A stretch of 64,000 bases of DNA from the NCBI GenBank assembly GCA_026936325.1, contig JAPTHN010000004.1, forward strand, positions 30,311,910 through 30,375,909, in the 5' to 3' direction. The notes below the pieces were generated by a model that saw only the letters and a list, made by a program, of their open reading frames with translations, made no database searches and was not told the origin of the DNA. Source of the stretch: Platynereis dumerilii. Lineage: Eukaryota; Annelida; Polychaeta; Phyllodocida; Nereididae. The translations under genes were made by a program, and so were the position numbers. This document shows positions 57,001-64,000 of this stretch, in pieces. Numbering within the stretch: position 1 is the stretch's first letter; every line of letters begins with the position of its first letter.

Positions 57001-58063
57001 AACTTGAATATCTCAAAGACCTACATTCTGTTTTCTACTATTCAAAAATTTGCCAATTTTTAAGCCTGCATATTGGCATTGTGTCTGAGTATTTGTAGCT
57101 TGATGGCTTCGTTTTTGTTCGAGCCAGCAGACTCTTAGTGAACGTACCCCTCCTTTTAAAAAATTGAAGTTTTGGCTTTTCAAATTAATTCTAGTGTCAT
57201 CCGATTAACCTAAACTGTGAAAATGTTAAAGAAGAAGTCCTCGATTGCCTGCTAAATGTGATTGAAAAACAAGTTTTCTCCATTCCCTTGATGAAGTATG
57301 CCCCCAGCTGGTGGCTCCCCTCACTTGGGGAAATTGGTCATATCCATTGGAAAAGCCACAGATTTTTGAAAACAGGCTCACTCGAAGGCTGCTGGCTCCA
57401 CCATGCAGGAATAATGCTACAAATACATACATAAATAGGTCGATGCATACAGGCCTGAACTGTTTGTAATTTGCAATTAAGGAAATAGAGATTCCATAAT
57501 TCATCAGAATCTGTTGACAGCTGGTCAGATGTTGCCTAGAGAGAAATCCAAATAAAGTATAAATTCAATCAGTCTTATTATATAGACAGAGCAGTATACA
57601 TTTTTATATTTATTTTTTCCTTTTGTTGGTAGAATTTGACGTTACTCATGGGATATACATATCACTAGGGAACATGTGCTTGTCTACGGTGGATTATTAC
57701 CCATTCACTGGATTAGAAGCAATAAGCGACCAATCACCAGACACATGTGTGGACTCATTCGACATCACAAACGAGACTTGGGGACTCCTCCGAAAACTGC
57801 CAGAGATGACAAGGATCCATCAAATTGCAATCAAATACAGAAACATCTCTGGCTGTGGCGATGCTGATATGCCACTGGTTGCAGTTGGAGAGAATAATGC
57901 CCTGTGCAATTCCTACAAAGACTGTGGCAGCACTCAATTCTACCCTCAACTTATGACTGTGGAGAATGAATGCATTTACAGACCGCCTTCTGTCGCAGTG
58001 GTCACTGACAAAATCGAGATCTCTTTTAGAGGAAGGGTTATTATGTGCGGATTAGAATATTGA
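36037..58063 (+). CDS. gene 2: secreted PAN/Sushi-alternating protein with C-terminal galactose-binding-like domain
   Basis: Eleven plus-strand exons (43, 252, 189, 210, 180, 222, 186, 207, 264, 168 and 431 bp) join entirely through phase 1 introns into 2,352 bp, that is 783 codons plus stop. The order is signal peptide, PAN, Sushi, PAN, Sushi, PAN, Sushi, PAN, PAN, Sushi and a C-terminal domain of about 143 residues. All parts are extracellular, and no transmembrane segment is seen, so the protein is probably secreted. PAN/Apple and Sushi bind proteins and glycans, and the C-terminal domain resembles F5/8C/fucolectin-type galactose-binding folds. A recognition, egg-coat, adhesion or immune role is plausible but not shown. 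Introns are 130 bp to 7.2 kb, and the long ones are filled by transposons. No named orthologue is recognised. Confidence 0.88.
36439..36690 (+). CDS. gene 2 exon 2: PAN/Apple domain 1
   Basis: Acceptor CATCTGTAG, donor GTAAGT, phase 1 to 1. Key residues: WKCSAEF, then KCMEDCHSWEWCVASQF, then HCAII and TFCKI, six cysteines in the PAN pattern. Two NxT sites (NGT, NKT) lie in the first loop. Confidence 0.85.
37790..38135. repeat. degenerate tandem repeat, units of about 80-100 bp
   Basis: GTGCATAGATGTTGGAC, GGTCATGCTTGGGA and AGTTGATG/AGGGTAGGTTTAGGG-type words recur in order about four times. Confidence 0.7.
40125..40296 (+). other. exon-like open segment inside the CACTG element
   Basis: Acceptor TTACTATTCAG and donor GTATGTAG frame a 172 bp segment coding WDQAWMSMRDPHGSNNFLLF, then AAAALSKRGSIIHELLELEN and DLPIEFKDIFIQGW. 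It looks protein-like (balanced composition, higher GC than its surroundings). I do not recognise the domain. Similar segments lie at 39305-39446 and 38761-38906. Confidence 0.4.
40599..41190. repeat. tandem array, about 170 bp period, 3.5 units
   Basis: GTTAATTCAGACAATGATCT starts units at 40599, 40768, 40938 and (variant) 41108. Inside each unit a shorter motif of about 40 bp recurs (AATAGACAAAATTCTGAACA, AGGGCATGTGTTGAAATAG), so the repeat is nested at two scales. Confidence 0.92.
42365..42720. repeat. MITE family copy just upstream of Sushi exon 1
   Basis: It shares TGGACTGTCACACTGT, GAAAATGGCACTTCGTAAGT, TGATGATTTGTCAT, AATCAGTTATGACAAATCAA and GAGAAGATGACACTTCATCG with the copies at 15605 and 22026. 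It ends about 40 bp before the acceptor of exon 42758. Confidence 0.75.
42758..42946 (+). CDS. gene 2 exon 3: Sushi/CCP domain 1
   Basis: Acceptor TTTTTCTAG, donor GTAAGC, phase 1 to 1. CCP Cys pattern: TPCGVPV, then YSHVCNSG, then YIACSRFGQWG, then LKCG, with the Trp before Cys 4. Confidence 0.88.
43313..43742 (-). mobile_element. foldback/MITE-like element, copy 2
   Basis: Inverted counterpart of 4525-4951, with the same hairpin (GAGTGATATTAATTCACACA), the same TGACGTCA words and the same ends (TTATCACCTGGTTG to ACTTGGGTTGTT). It lies in the intron before PAN 2. Confidence 0.75.
43964..44173 (+). CDS. gene 2 exon 4: PAN/Apple domain 2
   Basis: Acceptor CCCTTTGCAG, donor GTATGA, phase 1 to 1. 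WSCRNF, then DDCTRHCENFPKCFTVEYDN, then NECMLYKE and KFCEF. All six PAN cysteines are present. Confidence 0.88.
44501..44680 (+). CDS. gene 2 exon 5: Sushi/CCP domain 2
   Basis: Acceptor CTTTTTTCAG, donor GTATAA, phase 1 to 1. RYCRKPH, then IRLECLPGL, then EIQCQKDGSWS, then LECK. Confidence 0.87.
45043..45264 (+). CDS. gene 2 exon 6: PAN/Apple domain 3
   Basis: Acceptor ACATATTCAG, donor GTGAGT, phase 1 to 1. TWICLND, then SQCQSECVDRDWCVSVDF, then GKCFLGS and HCYF. Confidence 0.88.
45310..46512. mobile_element. probable element with GTAAGTTGTGCC inverted ends
   Basis: The left text GGGTAAGTTGTGCCGCC and GGGTAAAGAAGGCAATGCCA with CCCATGTATAC return inverted at the right as TGGCATTGTCTTCTTACCCC and GCACAACTTACTT. 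An internal GGGTAAGTTGTGTCG lies near 45618. The build resembles the TA-flanked families at 6052 and 32451 (a repeated short word). Exact borders and target duplication could not be fixed, though TA is a candidate. A hAT MITE is nested inside. Confidence 0.55.
46012..46283. mobile_element. 272 bp hAT-type MITE with 8 bp duplication
   Basis: It starts CAGGGGTGCCGGAA, ends TTCCGGCACCCTTG and is flanked by ACTAATAC on both sides (46004-46011 and 46284-46291). The inside is G-rich at one side and non-coding. CAGGGGTGCC ends plus an 8 bp duplication are diagnostic for hAT. Confidence 0.9.
46831..47531. mobile_element. foldback element with minisatellite arms
   Basis: Ends GGTATATTTTTATCCAAATATG and the inverted ATTTGGATAAAGATATATATGCC enclose two arrays in opposite orientation: CATGCTTTCCAGCGCATGAG units at 46978-47070 and GCGCTGGATGGCATGTCCAA units at 47256-47345. 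Both arms are rich in CGCATGCGC-like and TACACGC words. A CAGGGGCGGATCCAG repeat of about 140 bp (47082-47220) splits the loop. Its terminal sequence resembles that of the foldback at 59608. Confidence 0.75.
47597..52193. mobile_element. outer CACTCTAAG-ended element with nested insertions
   Basis: CACTCTAAGAAAAAAAGGTG at the left and CATTCTTAGAGTG at the right (52193) are inverted ends. The word GGTGCATCA and its relatives recur near 50397-50495, and GGTTCTT/GGTGCTT words recur near 52030-52165. The Transib-like element at 47675 lies inside it. The remaining interior (50500-52000) is non-coding. No target duplication could be confirmed, so the outer borders are tentative. Confidence 0.45.
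47675..50376. mobile_element. 2.7 kb Transib-like element with RSS-like CACTGTG ends
   Basis: The inverted ends match over 43 bp with one difference: CACTGTGGCAAAACTGGACG at the left and CACTGTAGCAAAACTGGACG (complement) at the right, each followed by a perfect hairpin of GACGAGGGTAACT and its complement. Flanks are ACAAG on both sides (47670-47674, 50377-50381), a 5 bp duplication. CAC-W-R-TG ends with 5 bp duplications are the hallmark of Transib and RAG-like transposons. Further GACGAGGGTAACTG copies lie near 47890-47960 and, inverted, near 50211-50275. No transposase-like frame is seen, so it is non-autonomous. Confidence 0.72.
52331..52425 (-). repeat. tRNA-like SINE head or tRNA pseudogene
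   Basis: Minus strand: a box A-like TGGTCCAGATGTTAGAATG and a perfect box B GGTTCGAACCC about 50 bp apart. The acceptor stem does not pair, so it is not a functional tRNA. It lies just upstream of Sushi exon 3 of gene 2. Confidence 0.6.
52482..52667 (+). CDS. gene 2 exon 7: Sushi/CCP domain 3
   Basis: Acceptor AATTTTTGCAG, donor GTTGGT, phase 1 to 1. LTCEDPGF, then VIYDCNPGFIAIGG, then ARMCKRDGTWTG, then LICK: a textbook CCP. Confidence 0.9.
52763..54521. mobile_element. CACTCTAAAAAA-ended element filling gene 2 intron 7
   Basis: CACTCTAAAAAATTTAGG at the left and TTTTTTTTTAGAGTG at the right are inverted ends. The word GGTTTTT and its complement AAAACCA recur near both ends (52790-52925 and 54395-54505). 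The element occupies most of the 2.2 kb intron. It is non-coding, and no target duplication was confirmed. Confidence 0.55.
54858..55064 (+). CDS. gene 2 exon 8: PAN/Apple domain 4
   Basis: Phase 1 to 1, donor GTAAGT. The acceptor is AAATAAG at 54857 rather than the stronger-looking TTTGCAG at 54874. Only the first keeps the reading frame and supplies the opening Cys (ECVNLQLFQ). Then DCSKFCEEEPTCSSFQL, ECNFS and TFC. Usage of this weak acceptor should be confirmed. Confidence 0.75.
55195..55458 (+). CDS. gene 2 exon 9: PAN/Apple domain 5
   Basis: Acceptor TTCTGGTAG, donor GTAAGA, phase 1 to 1. SSFECRSFW, then EQCEESCAADP, then QCQAYDFFSLQQCSLSD and TYCDM. It follows domain 4 across an intron of only 130 bp and breaks the strict PAN-Sushi alternation, so one of the two may be a later duplicate. 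Confidence 0.85.
55974..56141 (+). CDS. gene 2 exon 10: Sushi/CCP domain 4
   Basis: Acceptor TCGATTTCAG, donor GTGAGA, phase 1 to 1. LPCNLSS, then VNVTCGNG, then ARCLRSGAWQDPDLC. It is shorter than the others (56 residues) but keeps all four Cys and the Trp. Confidence 0.85.
57633..58063 (+). CDS. gene 2 exon 11: C-terminal galactose-binding-like domain
   Basis: Acceptor TTTGTTGGTAG, entering in phase 1, 431 bp to a TGA at 58061-58063. DTCVDSFDITNETWGLLRKL, then HQIAIKYRNISGCGD, then paired Cys (ALC, KDCG, ENECIY) and a final IMCGLEY. The layout (a conserved C-x-D, then W and L, then V-x-I-x-Y) recalls the fucolectin/F5/8C-like N-terminal domain of invertebrate MEGF proteins. The same layout is found in gene 3. 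Confidence 0.83.
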
Positions 58064-58070
58064 TCAGTCC

Positions 58071-58076
58071 AATAAA
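58071..58076 (+). terminator. polyadenylation signal of gene 2
   Basis: AATAAA eight bases after the stop codon. Confidence 0.7.
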
Positions 58077-58518
58077 AATATAACCGCTTAACTTTTAAGT
58101 GTCTTTACTTAAAACTCAATATTTAATGACTGAAGGCCAACAGAACATGCAGATCGTCAGTGGCGGATCCAGAAAGGGTGGTTAGTGGGAGGTAGGAGAA
58201 TCGTACAGGGATAGTTATTCAATCATAATTGATATGTGTTTGGTTTGCAGACAACCATAGAGCTTTGAAATATTGAAATGATCTTTCAAACTCAGATGTT
58301 TAAAATGCTCTGTTGGTCATTAAGCAAAAAATAACATTGATAGCAAGCAAGACAGAAAGCTGCAGAAAACAAACAGGGTTATTACAATGAAGAAAAGGCC
58401 ATGAAAACTGACTTCCAACAACATCAATCTTAATACGTCAGTTGACGGGATTCTACGAACTATCACTTGCAAAAACTGTATCTGTACATAAGTTCGGAAC
58501 TGAGAAGAGTGAAAGACC

Positions 58519-58921
58519 TAGTGATGCACGGATAGTGAAAATAGCCGGATGCCGGATACCGGATAATCCGGCAACACCAATTGCCGGATACCTGATAGCA
58601 ACCGGATAGTTGGAACCGGATAATAAACATACGAAAAGGAAAGTTTTTCAGCATTCGTAGTTAATTAAAAAAAAAATTTTCTGAGAGCCGAGAGATATCT
58701 GTCCAGCAGGAGGACTGTTCTTCTGATGGAATGTTTTCCATTATGTCCAGTAACTGAATTTAAATTTTGAAGATGGTTACGTCATGTAACAAAGTTTTTT
58801 TAGCTTTTCACTTATTTTTGAGCATCCCAGATATCCAGTTCTGACACCCTAATTCTGCCGGATACCGGATATCCTGCAAATTCCAATATCCGGCCCAATA
58901 CCGGATATCCGTGCATCCCTA
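58519..58921. mobile_element. 403 bp hAT-type MITE with 8 bp duplication
   Basis: Ends TAGTGATGCACGGATA and TATCCGTGCATCCCTA, flanked by GAAAGACC on both sides (58511-58518, 58922-58929). The interior repeats CCGGATA words at both sides (58540-58625 and 58855-58910). It lies between the convergent genes 2 and 3. Confidence 0.9.
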
Positions 58922-59045
58922 GAAAGACCTATTGAAAAGTTATATTGAATGGAATAGTCTTGGATAGGTCCGTTAGACAACTAATAACCATGGAATTGTA
59001 ACAATTGATAAATAAGTAGCCTAGAATTAACAATTCAAGTAAACA

Positions 59046-59470
59046 TCATACAATTTCAATTTCACACATGGTTAAACTGCTGTGAATTTCTATGTGCACA
59101 GAGTCGCTAAAGAATGCCACATTGCCAACCAATCGGTAAGGACAACCGTCTGCGTTCATTATGCTTGGATAAAGCATCCGTTTGTCAGAACAACTCTTCC
59201 CGAGGCGACACGTAGCTTCGTGAATTGAAACGTAGGGCATATTCATTCCAGAACATTTGGCCTCGTCTTTGTAAGTTATGGTAACTTCCTGGCTTCTCGT
59301 CTGCTGTTTTAGTTTCCACCAGATCCTCCAGGTGTCATTGCTGACTGTTGAAGTGTCAATGCAAGTACTAGTGGCTCCATCTCTGAGAGGAGCGAGATTG
59401 GCATTCTGCTGCCAAGAGTGGGCGCTGTCACAAGGACCATGGCTGACATAAAGACCAAGGGGGTATTCAG
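59046..59470 (-). CDS. gene 3 last exon: galactose-binding-like domain, paralogous to the gene 2 C-terminus
   Basis: Minus strand, acceptor TTACTTTCAG, phase 1 entry, 425 bp to TGA. EYPLGLYVSHGPCDSAHSW, then TSTCIDTSTVSNDTWRIWWK, then EVTITYKDEAKCSGMNMPYV, then TCRLGKSC, GCPYRLVG and a final TMCEIEIV. Position by position it follows the last exon of gene 2 (STC-IDT..NDTW..KL, then the C..MP.V motif, and an end MC-x-x-E), but identity is low. Earlier exons must lie above 59470 or beyond the window; none was found on the minus strand here. No AATAAA was seen shortly downstream. Confidence 0.78.
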
Positions 59471-59607
59471 CTGAAAGTAATCAATGTAATCAATAATTGA
59501 GGAACACGTATCAATTTATATATATTGGCAGTCTGAGACCAGACTGTTTCCTCCCCCCATCCCTTGCTTGAACAAAAAACACCACATCATAAGGTTCCAT
59601 CATTTCA

Positions 59608-59988
59608 TGTATATATTTTTCATTATTTGGCATGTACACGAATTTGTGGAGGTGTAAAAACGAGCATGAACGAATTTGTGGACATGCAAAAACGAGCATA
59701 TAACTCGTGTATATGTAAAAACTAACATTCGTGTATGTGCTGCATTTTTCATTTGTGTAACTGCAATTTCTAGCATTCGTGGAAGTGCTAGATAATTAGG
59801 GTTTAGGGCTAAAATTAGGGTTAGAGTTAGTTTTAGCCAAGTATAAGGTTGCAATGTTCGTTTTTGCACCTACACAAATTCGTGAATTGCAATATTTCAC
59901 ACTTACACGAATGCCAAATTCGTGTATATGTTCGTTTTTGTAGGTATACAAATTCGTGTACATGCCAAATAGTGAAAAATATATACCT
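59608..59988. mobile_element. foldback element with GTACACGAATTTGTG minisatellite arms
   Basis: ATGTATATATTTTTCATTAT with TTGGCATGTACACGAATTTG at the left is answered by CAAATTCGTGTACATGCCAA and ATAGTGAAAAATATATACCT at the right. Between lie units such as GAATTTGTGGACATGCAAAA in both orientations and TAGGGTTAGGG-like text. The terminal block resembles that of the 46831 foldback. Confidence 0.75.
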
Positions 59989-60630
59989 CATCATTTTGGT
60001 TGCTCCTAACACAGAAGGGAAGTCCAATGGGAAGAAGAAGAAGATCCCTCAGACAATTGCGCGAGCTGTGCGAGCAGTCTGATTGATTTCAGCAGAATTA
60101 GAATCATAGTGGGGGAGTTAGAAAATGATAATAAAGAATGACTTAATTGCTGCACACTCTGTATATCCCTTCCTTCAAAATGCCAATTTATTGTGGGAAC
60201 AGTCTACTCTGAGGTATAGAAGTTGGGACTACAATAAAATCCCTAAGTGGCAGTTAAATGTTTGAATCCAGGCAGATTATAGGTGTCGCCACTTGTGGCA
60301 TGTTTGACAAGGGTGACTCTACAAGCTTCTCCACAACCTGTGTTCAAAACTCTTCCTGCTATTCATGTGAATAGAATTATAAATACTTTTGAACATTTTA
60401 TGGTGATACACCACATTTTATGGTGATACACCATTTCTATCAGCTACTTTAGCTGTAAAACATTATAGGAGGGACAAATAGCTGTGCCTGATGGCAGATC
60501 CAGACAGGGTAGTCTAGGGGGTGGCCAAGCGTCGTTTCGGCATCAGAAAAATGTCTGCATCGATAATGTATCGGTACAAAGCAGTAAGTATTTAATATTT
60601 TATTTATATACCATTATGGGGGGGGGGGGG

Positions 60631-60903
60631 GGGTTCCCCGTGGCCTAATTGGTAAGTGCGCTTGTCAACTGGCTTTGAGGGCGTGGGTTCAAATCTCACC
60701 CCGGGAACTAACTTTAGTCCGAGCCCATTGGACATTAAATGGAGGCGGGTTGTATCCAGTGTTCTATGCTGGGGCAACTGAAAGACCCTGGGCATCCCTG
60801 AATTAATAGGGTATGTGCCAGACTCACACTCTTCTCATCTCATCGCCTGCCTCGATATAGCCCACCAAGGTGCTGCAGAGGCGTAAAACACAAACAAACA
60901 AAC
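60631..60903 (+). mobile_element. tRNA-derived SINE, nearly full length
   Basis: Box A GTGGCCTAATTGGTAAGTGC and box B GGTTCAAATCTC are about 35 bp apart. A body and an (AAAC)n tail follow. ATACCATT flanks the unit (60608-60615 and 60904-60911) as a target duplication, with a long G run between the left duplication and the head. The same body occurs inverted at 63760-63982. Confidence 0.85.
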
Positions 60904-60911
60904 ATACCATT

Positions 60912-62794
60912 TGGCTCATTTATTGAGAAATATGGCTAGAAATCCACTAGAATTCACGTTGTTTACATCAAAATCGCGCCACTCCATTTTATGTTCTCGC
61001 CTGAAATCTCGTTGAACGAGACCGAGATTCAATATGGAGGACGGGAGTGACGTGATTTCAGATTTTTTGTGATTTTCAGCGCAAAACTCGCAAATAAAGT
61101 TGGAATTTTGCCGTTTCTCAAGGTTTGTTAAAAGATATCGATACTTCGGTGCATCAGAAAAGATTTTTCCGATAATCACATTGAAAAAAGTTGTTTTCAA
61201 TGACATCCCTATGTCAACCACTACATGTTCAGTTGTACACCATAAGTGTATGTTATTTGTAAAATGGCTATACTTTTGCAATCTCCAAATTTGAGTTGCA
61301 TATGCTTGTAATTATTTTTTATGGCATTATGGTAATCTTGCACATGCCCACAGTTCCCCCACAGTACCAGCTCCAAGAGAGAATGAGGTGTGGGTTACAA
61401 ATGACTAAAGAATTATTATCAGTATAAACAATACAGTTTTTGAGAGATACCTTCACAAAATTTACCTGCCAGAGCTCTCAATAACCAAGGAAACACAATC
61501 TGATAAGGATGCTTCTTATTTACACCTTCACATTACAGTCCAGGAAAACCAATTCCACACTAAATTATATGCCAAAAGGGATGACTTAAACTTCAAAAAT
61601 GTCAACTATAGCCATATCCGTTGCATCTAATATTCCAGAAAAGCCAGCTTATGGTGTCTATGCTTCTCGCATCATCAGTTTTGCCTTGGCTTGTGATCAT
61701 TACAGTGAGTCTCTGTGAGACGCATGTCATTAAGTGATTCTCTCCTCAGGCAGGGATGTAAATATTTTTATGCAAACAACTTTGCGATGTTTACAAAAAA
61801 CACAAAACAGTGTTTATAAAATAGGCAAAGTCTATCAAAGAGATTAAAGAAAAGATTCCACTTCCAGTGATATGGCATGTTGTACTCGTTATGTGATTGG
61901 TCTCTATCCAGAAACTCTGTTCTTAGATTTCCATTCCAGGGTCTTGCGTGGGAGGAGATGGAAAGTTGGACGTTAGGGCACTATGTACACCGGTTCAATA
62001 AATACCGGCCATAATGGTACAGTCTGGACGGTTCCCGAATCGGTTTTCAAAACAGCACTTTCGGTTCGGTTCAATAATGCTATATCCAGCTAAAAAAGTC
62101 GTTTTATTGCCGAGATTTGACAGGAAATGTCCACAAAATCATGAACTGAACTCGGACGTCTCTATCTTGACGTCCGCTTTATTGCAAGATCAACTTTCCA
62201 GCCAAAAATTCGGTATTTCGGCAAGCGGATTCTCTGAAATGCGGATCGGCCCTAATTTGCGGACCAACAGTACAAATCTTGTATCCATCTAGTGTACAAA
62301 TGATACGTATCGTATCGAATATCGGCAACGATATAGGGCCCGATTGGACGTCCTTAATTGCCTTAACATCACTTCTGAGCCCTTTAGATGTCTTACACCT
62401 CCTTACACCCAATTCTGGTTTGTTTTGGTTTTTTTCCCCTGCCCTTTGCCAGGTCAGGTTCTGGGATCTCAACACCTTGCAATGCATGAGACAATTTATT
62501 ATCTTTTCTCTTGTTATTCAGTTGCAGTTGAAAAATGAGAAAAAGCTGGTGTCTAGAGCTTGGTATCCCTAATAGTTATCTTCGTCACCAAGTGCTAAAA
62601 TAGTCAATCAGTCTGTGTGTGTTATCGCCATCAACTTTTAACACCAAATTGTAAAAAAAAGCTGACTGCAGAAAAATACATGAGTTTAATAAGGTACTTA
62701 CATGATATACATTTATATGCAAAAGCAAACAATAGAGTTTAATTTATGTTGGCAAGCACCTCTTTAAAAATGTGCTGAGGTGTTGATCATAGTT
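60912..62794. other. intergenic, no gene seen
   Basis: No exon-like or repeat-family segment was recognised. Short open frames on both strands lack domain features. A TCCAAATTTGAGTTGCATAT/GCTTGTA segment near 61280 recalls a similar one near 19870. Confidence 0.5.
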
Positions 62795-62957
62795 ATGAAG
62801 CATTCAGTGAATTTGCAACTTTTGATTTTTTTTATGTTTTTCATGACAACAGTAAACAGCCAAAAATCACTCTCTGCCAGGAAACTATATGAACAATTGA
62901 TTGACTGTCAGTCCCAACCTTCGGTTTCCATTGATGCAGTAATTGTGCATGGCAATT
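62795..62957 (+). CDS. gene 4 first exon: signal peptide and start of a secreted protein
   Basis: The ATG opens MKHSVNLQLLIFFMFFMTTV with NSQ, a strong signal peptide with a likely cut after NSQ or before it. It then codes KLYEQLIDCQSQPSVSIDAV and HGNC. The donor GTAGGT at 62958 leaves phase 1, the same phase used by the modules of genes 1 and 2. The following exons lie beyond the visible region. The domain is not recognised. Confidence 0.6.
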
Positions 62958-63744
62958 GTAGGTTTTAAAAAATGCTGACTTTTTATTGAATCATAGTTCG
63001 TTGAAAAATAAATAGTTTGCAATGATCTGAAAATTATAATCAATATTCTTCAGCTTTGGCTATCCTTGCCTCAGGCATATTGCCAACATAAAAAGATTTT
63101 AAAAAACAATATTAAAATTCATTTTCCAACTTTCTACTAATTCTAAAAAGGGGGAAGAGTTGAGACGCATAATATTGTCCATAATTATACATGAATATGA
63201 TAACATGAAGGGAGATCACCACTTCAATTTTTACTCTTTCACCCTGAAATTCCCAAAATTGGAGAAATATACCTGGTCTTGGACATAAATAAATTTCAGG
63301 AAGGTACTGCCAGTAGTTTTCCTGTACTGGTTGAAAGAAATGAGCATATTTCACCCTTCTTCAGGGCTTGGCTTGATTTCTATCTGACACCAGCAGTTTT
63401 CAAAAAATCTCTGAATTTTGTCATAAAATGATCTAGCCTTAAATGGGCCTAACCTGCCAGCACCATAATTTTTCCACAAACATTTTCTGACATAGCCTGT
63501 AAGTCACATGCCATTTATGCAACATGAAACTTCAGTACCAAAAAGGATTATATTCATATCTATTTAAGCAGGGCCGCGTTGAAAAATAAGCTTGTCTTTA
63601 ACATGTATACCCTGTGTAAATATATTTAAAATCCAAAAACAGTAGAGGCGCCGCTGGATGCTTCAGGTTTTTTGGGGTATTTTTTCAATTAAAATTAAAT
63701 TAGGACGAATTTCAGCAATTCTGATTAATTCGGTTCATGTTTTT
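62958..63744. other. probable first intron of gene 4, no features
   Basis: AT-rich DNA without recognisable exon or repeat family. Confidence 0.4.
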
Positions 63745-63759
63745 GCAACCCCAACACAT

Positions 63760-63982
63760 TTGTTTGTTTGTTTGTGTTTTACGTCTCTGCAGCACCTTAG
63801 TGGGCTATATCGAGGCAGGCGATCGCCGTATGATGATGAGATGAGAAGACTGTGAGTCTGGTACATACCCTATTTATTCAGGGATGCCCAGGGTCTTTCA
63901 GTTGCCCCAGCATAGAACACTGGATACAACCCGCCTCCATTTAATGTCCCATGGGCTCGGACTAAATTGAGTTCCGGGTTTG
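63760..63982 (-). mobile_element. 5'-truncated tRNA-derived SINE with 15 bp duplication
   Basis: Minus-strand copy of the 60631 SINE body with an (AAAC)n tail at 63760-63775, lacking the tRNA head. GCAACCCCAACACAT flanks it exactly on both sides (63745-63759 and 63983-63997), a LINE-type target duplication. Confidence 0.9.
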
Positions 63983-64000
63983 GCAACCCCAACACATAGA

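Overview
The window is AT-rich eukaryotic DNA from what looks like a marine invertebrate. Short exons of about 105-430 bp with GT-AG boundaries, mostly phase 1, encode extracellular modules (PAN/Apple, Sushi/CCP, EGF, trefoil, WSC and a galactose-binding-like domain). They lie in introns full of DNA transposons, foldback elements, LINE pieces, tRNA-derived SINEs and microsatellites. The module mix and exon shuffling fit an invertebrate deuterostome (cephalochordate, hemichordate or echinoderm) best, but the species cannot be named from the sequence alone. I see no ribosomal RNA gene, true tRNA gene, CRISPR array or LTR/virus-like element.

Host genes. Gene 1 lies on the minus strand (10310-19239) and lacks both ends as seen. 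Its order is a Cys-rich exon, a second Cys-rich EGF-like exon, a calcium-binding EGF, Sushi, trefoil, Apple (two exons), WSC (two exons) and WSC (one exon). Gene 2 lies on the plus strand (36037-58063) and appears complete in 11 exons and 783 codons: signal peptide, PAN, Sushi, PAN, Sushi, PAN, Sushi, PAN, PAN, Sushi and a C-terminal galactose-binding-like domain, followed by AATAAA. Gene 3 lies on the minus strand (last exon 59046-59470), converges on gene 2 and carries a diverged copy of the same C-terminal domain. Gene 4 lies on the plus strand and is represented by a signal-peptide exon at 62795-62957 near the right edge. Genes 1 and 2 are divergent, and genes 2 and 3 are convergent. All look like secreted or cell-surface multidomain proteins.

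Mobile DNA. The gap between genes 1 and 2 holds a 7.4 kb PIF/Harbinger transposon (23105-30527). It has TTA target duplications, matching inverted ends, an intact DDE transposase and a convergent Myb/MADF-type partner gene. A tandem array sits between the two genes, and a 1,500 bp TA-flanked element has jumped into that array. A second, almost identical 1,500 bp copy lies at 6052-7551. Three or four further TA-flanked families (12478, 17249, 32451 and perhaps 45310) are built the same way: a G-rich end plus a family-specific 10-15 nt word repeated inside.

In the introns of gene 2 there is a 4.5 kb CACTG-ended element with exon-like open segments (36945-41446). There is also a 2.7 kb element (47675-50376) whose CACTGTG ends and 5 bp ACAAG duplication resemble Transib/RAG-type ends. 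Other residents are hAT MITEs with exact 8 bp duplications, foldback elements with minisatellite arms, and SINEs with target duplications.

Left edge to 10 kb: repeats and LINE remains only. 10-19 kb: gene 1 with inserted elements. 19-36 kb: intergenic, Harbinger, LINE and the 3 kb TA-element. 36-58 kb: gene 2. 58-64 kb: hAT MITE, gene 3, foldback, SINEs and the gene 4 start.
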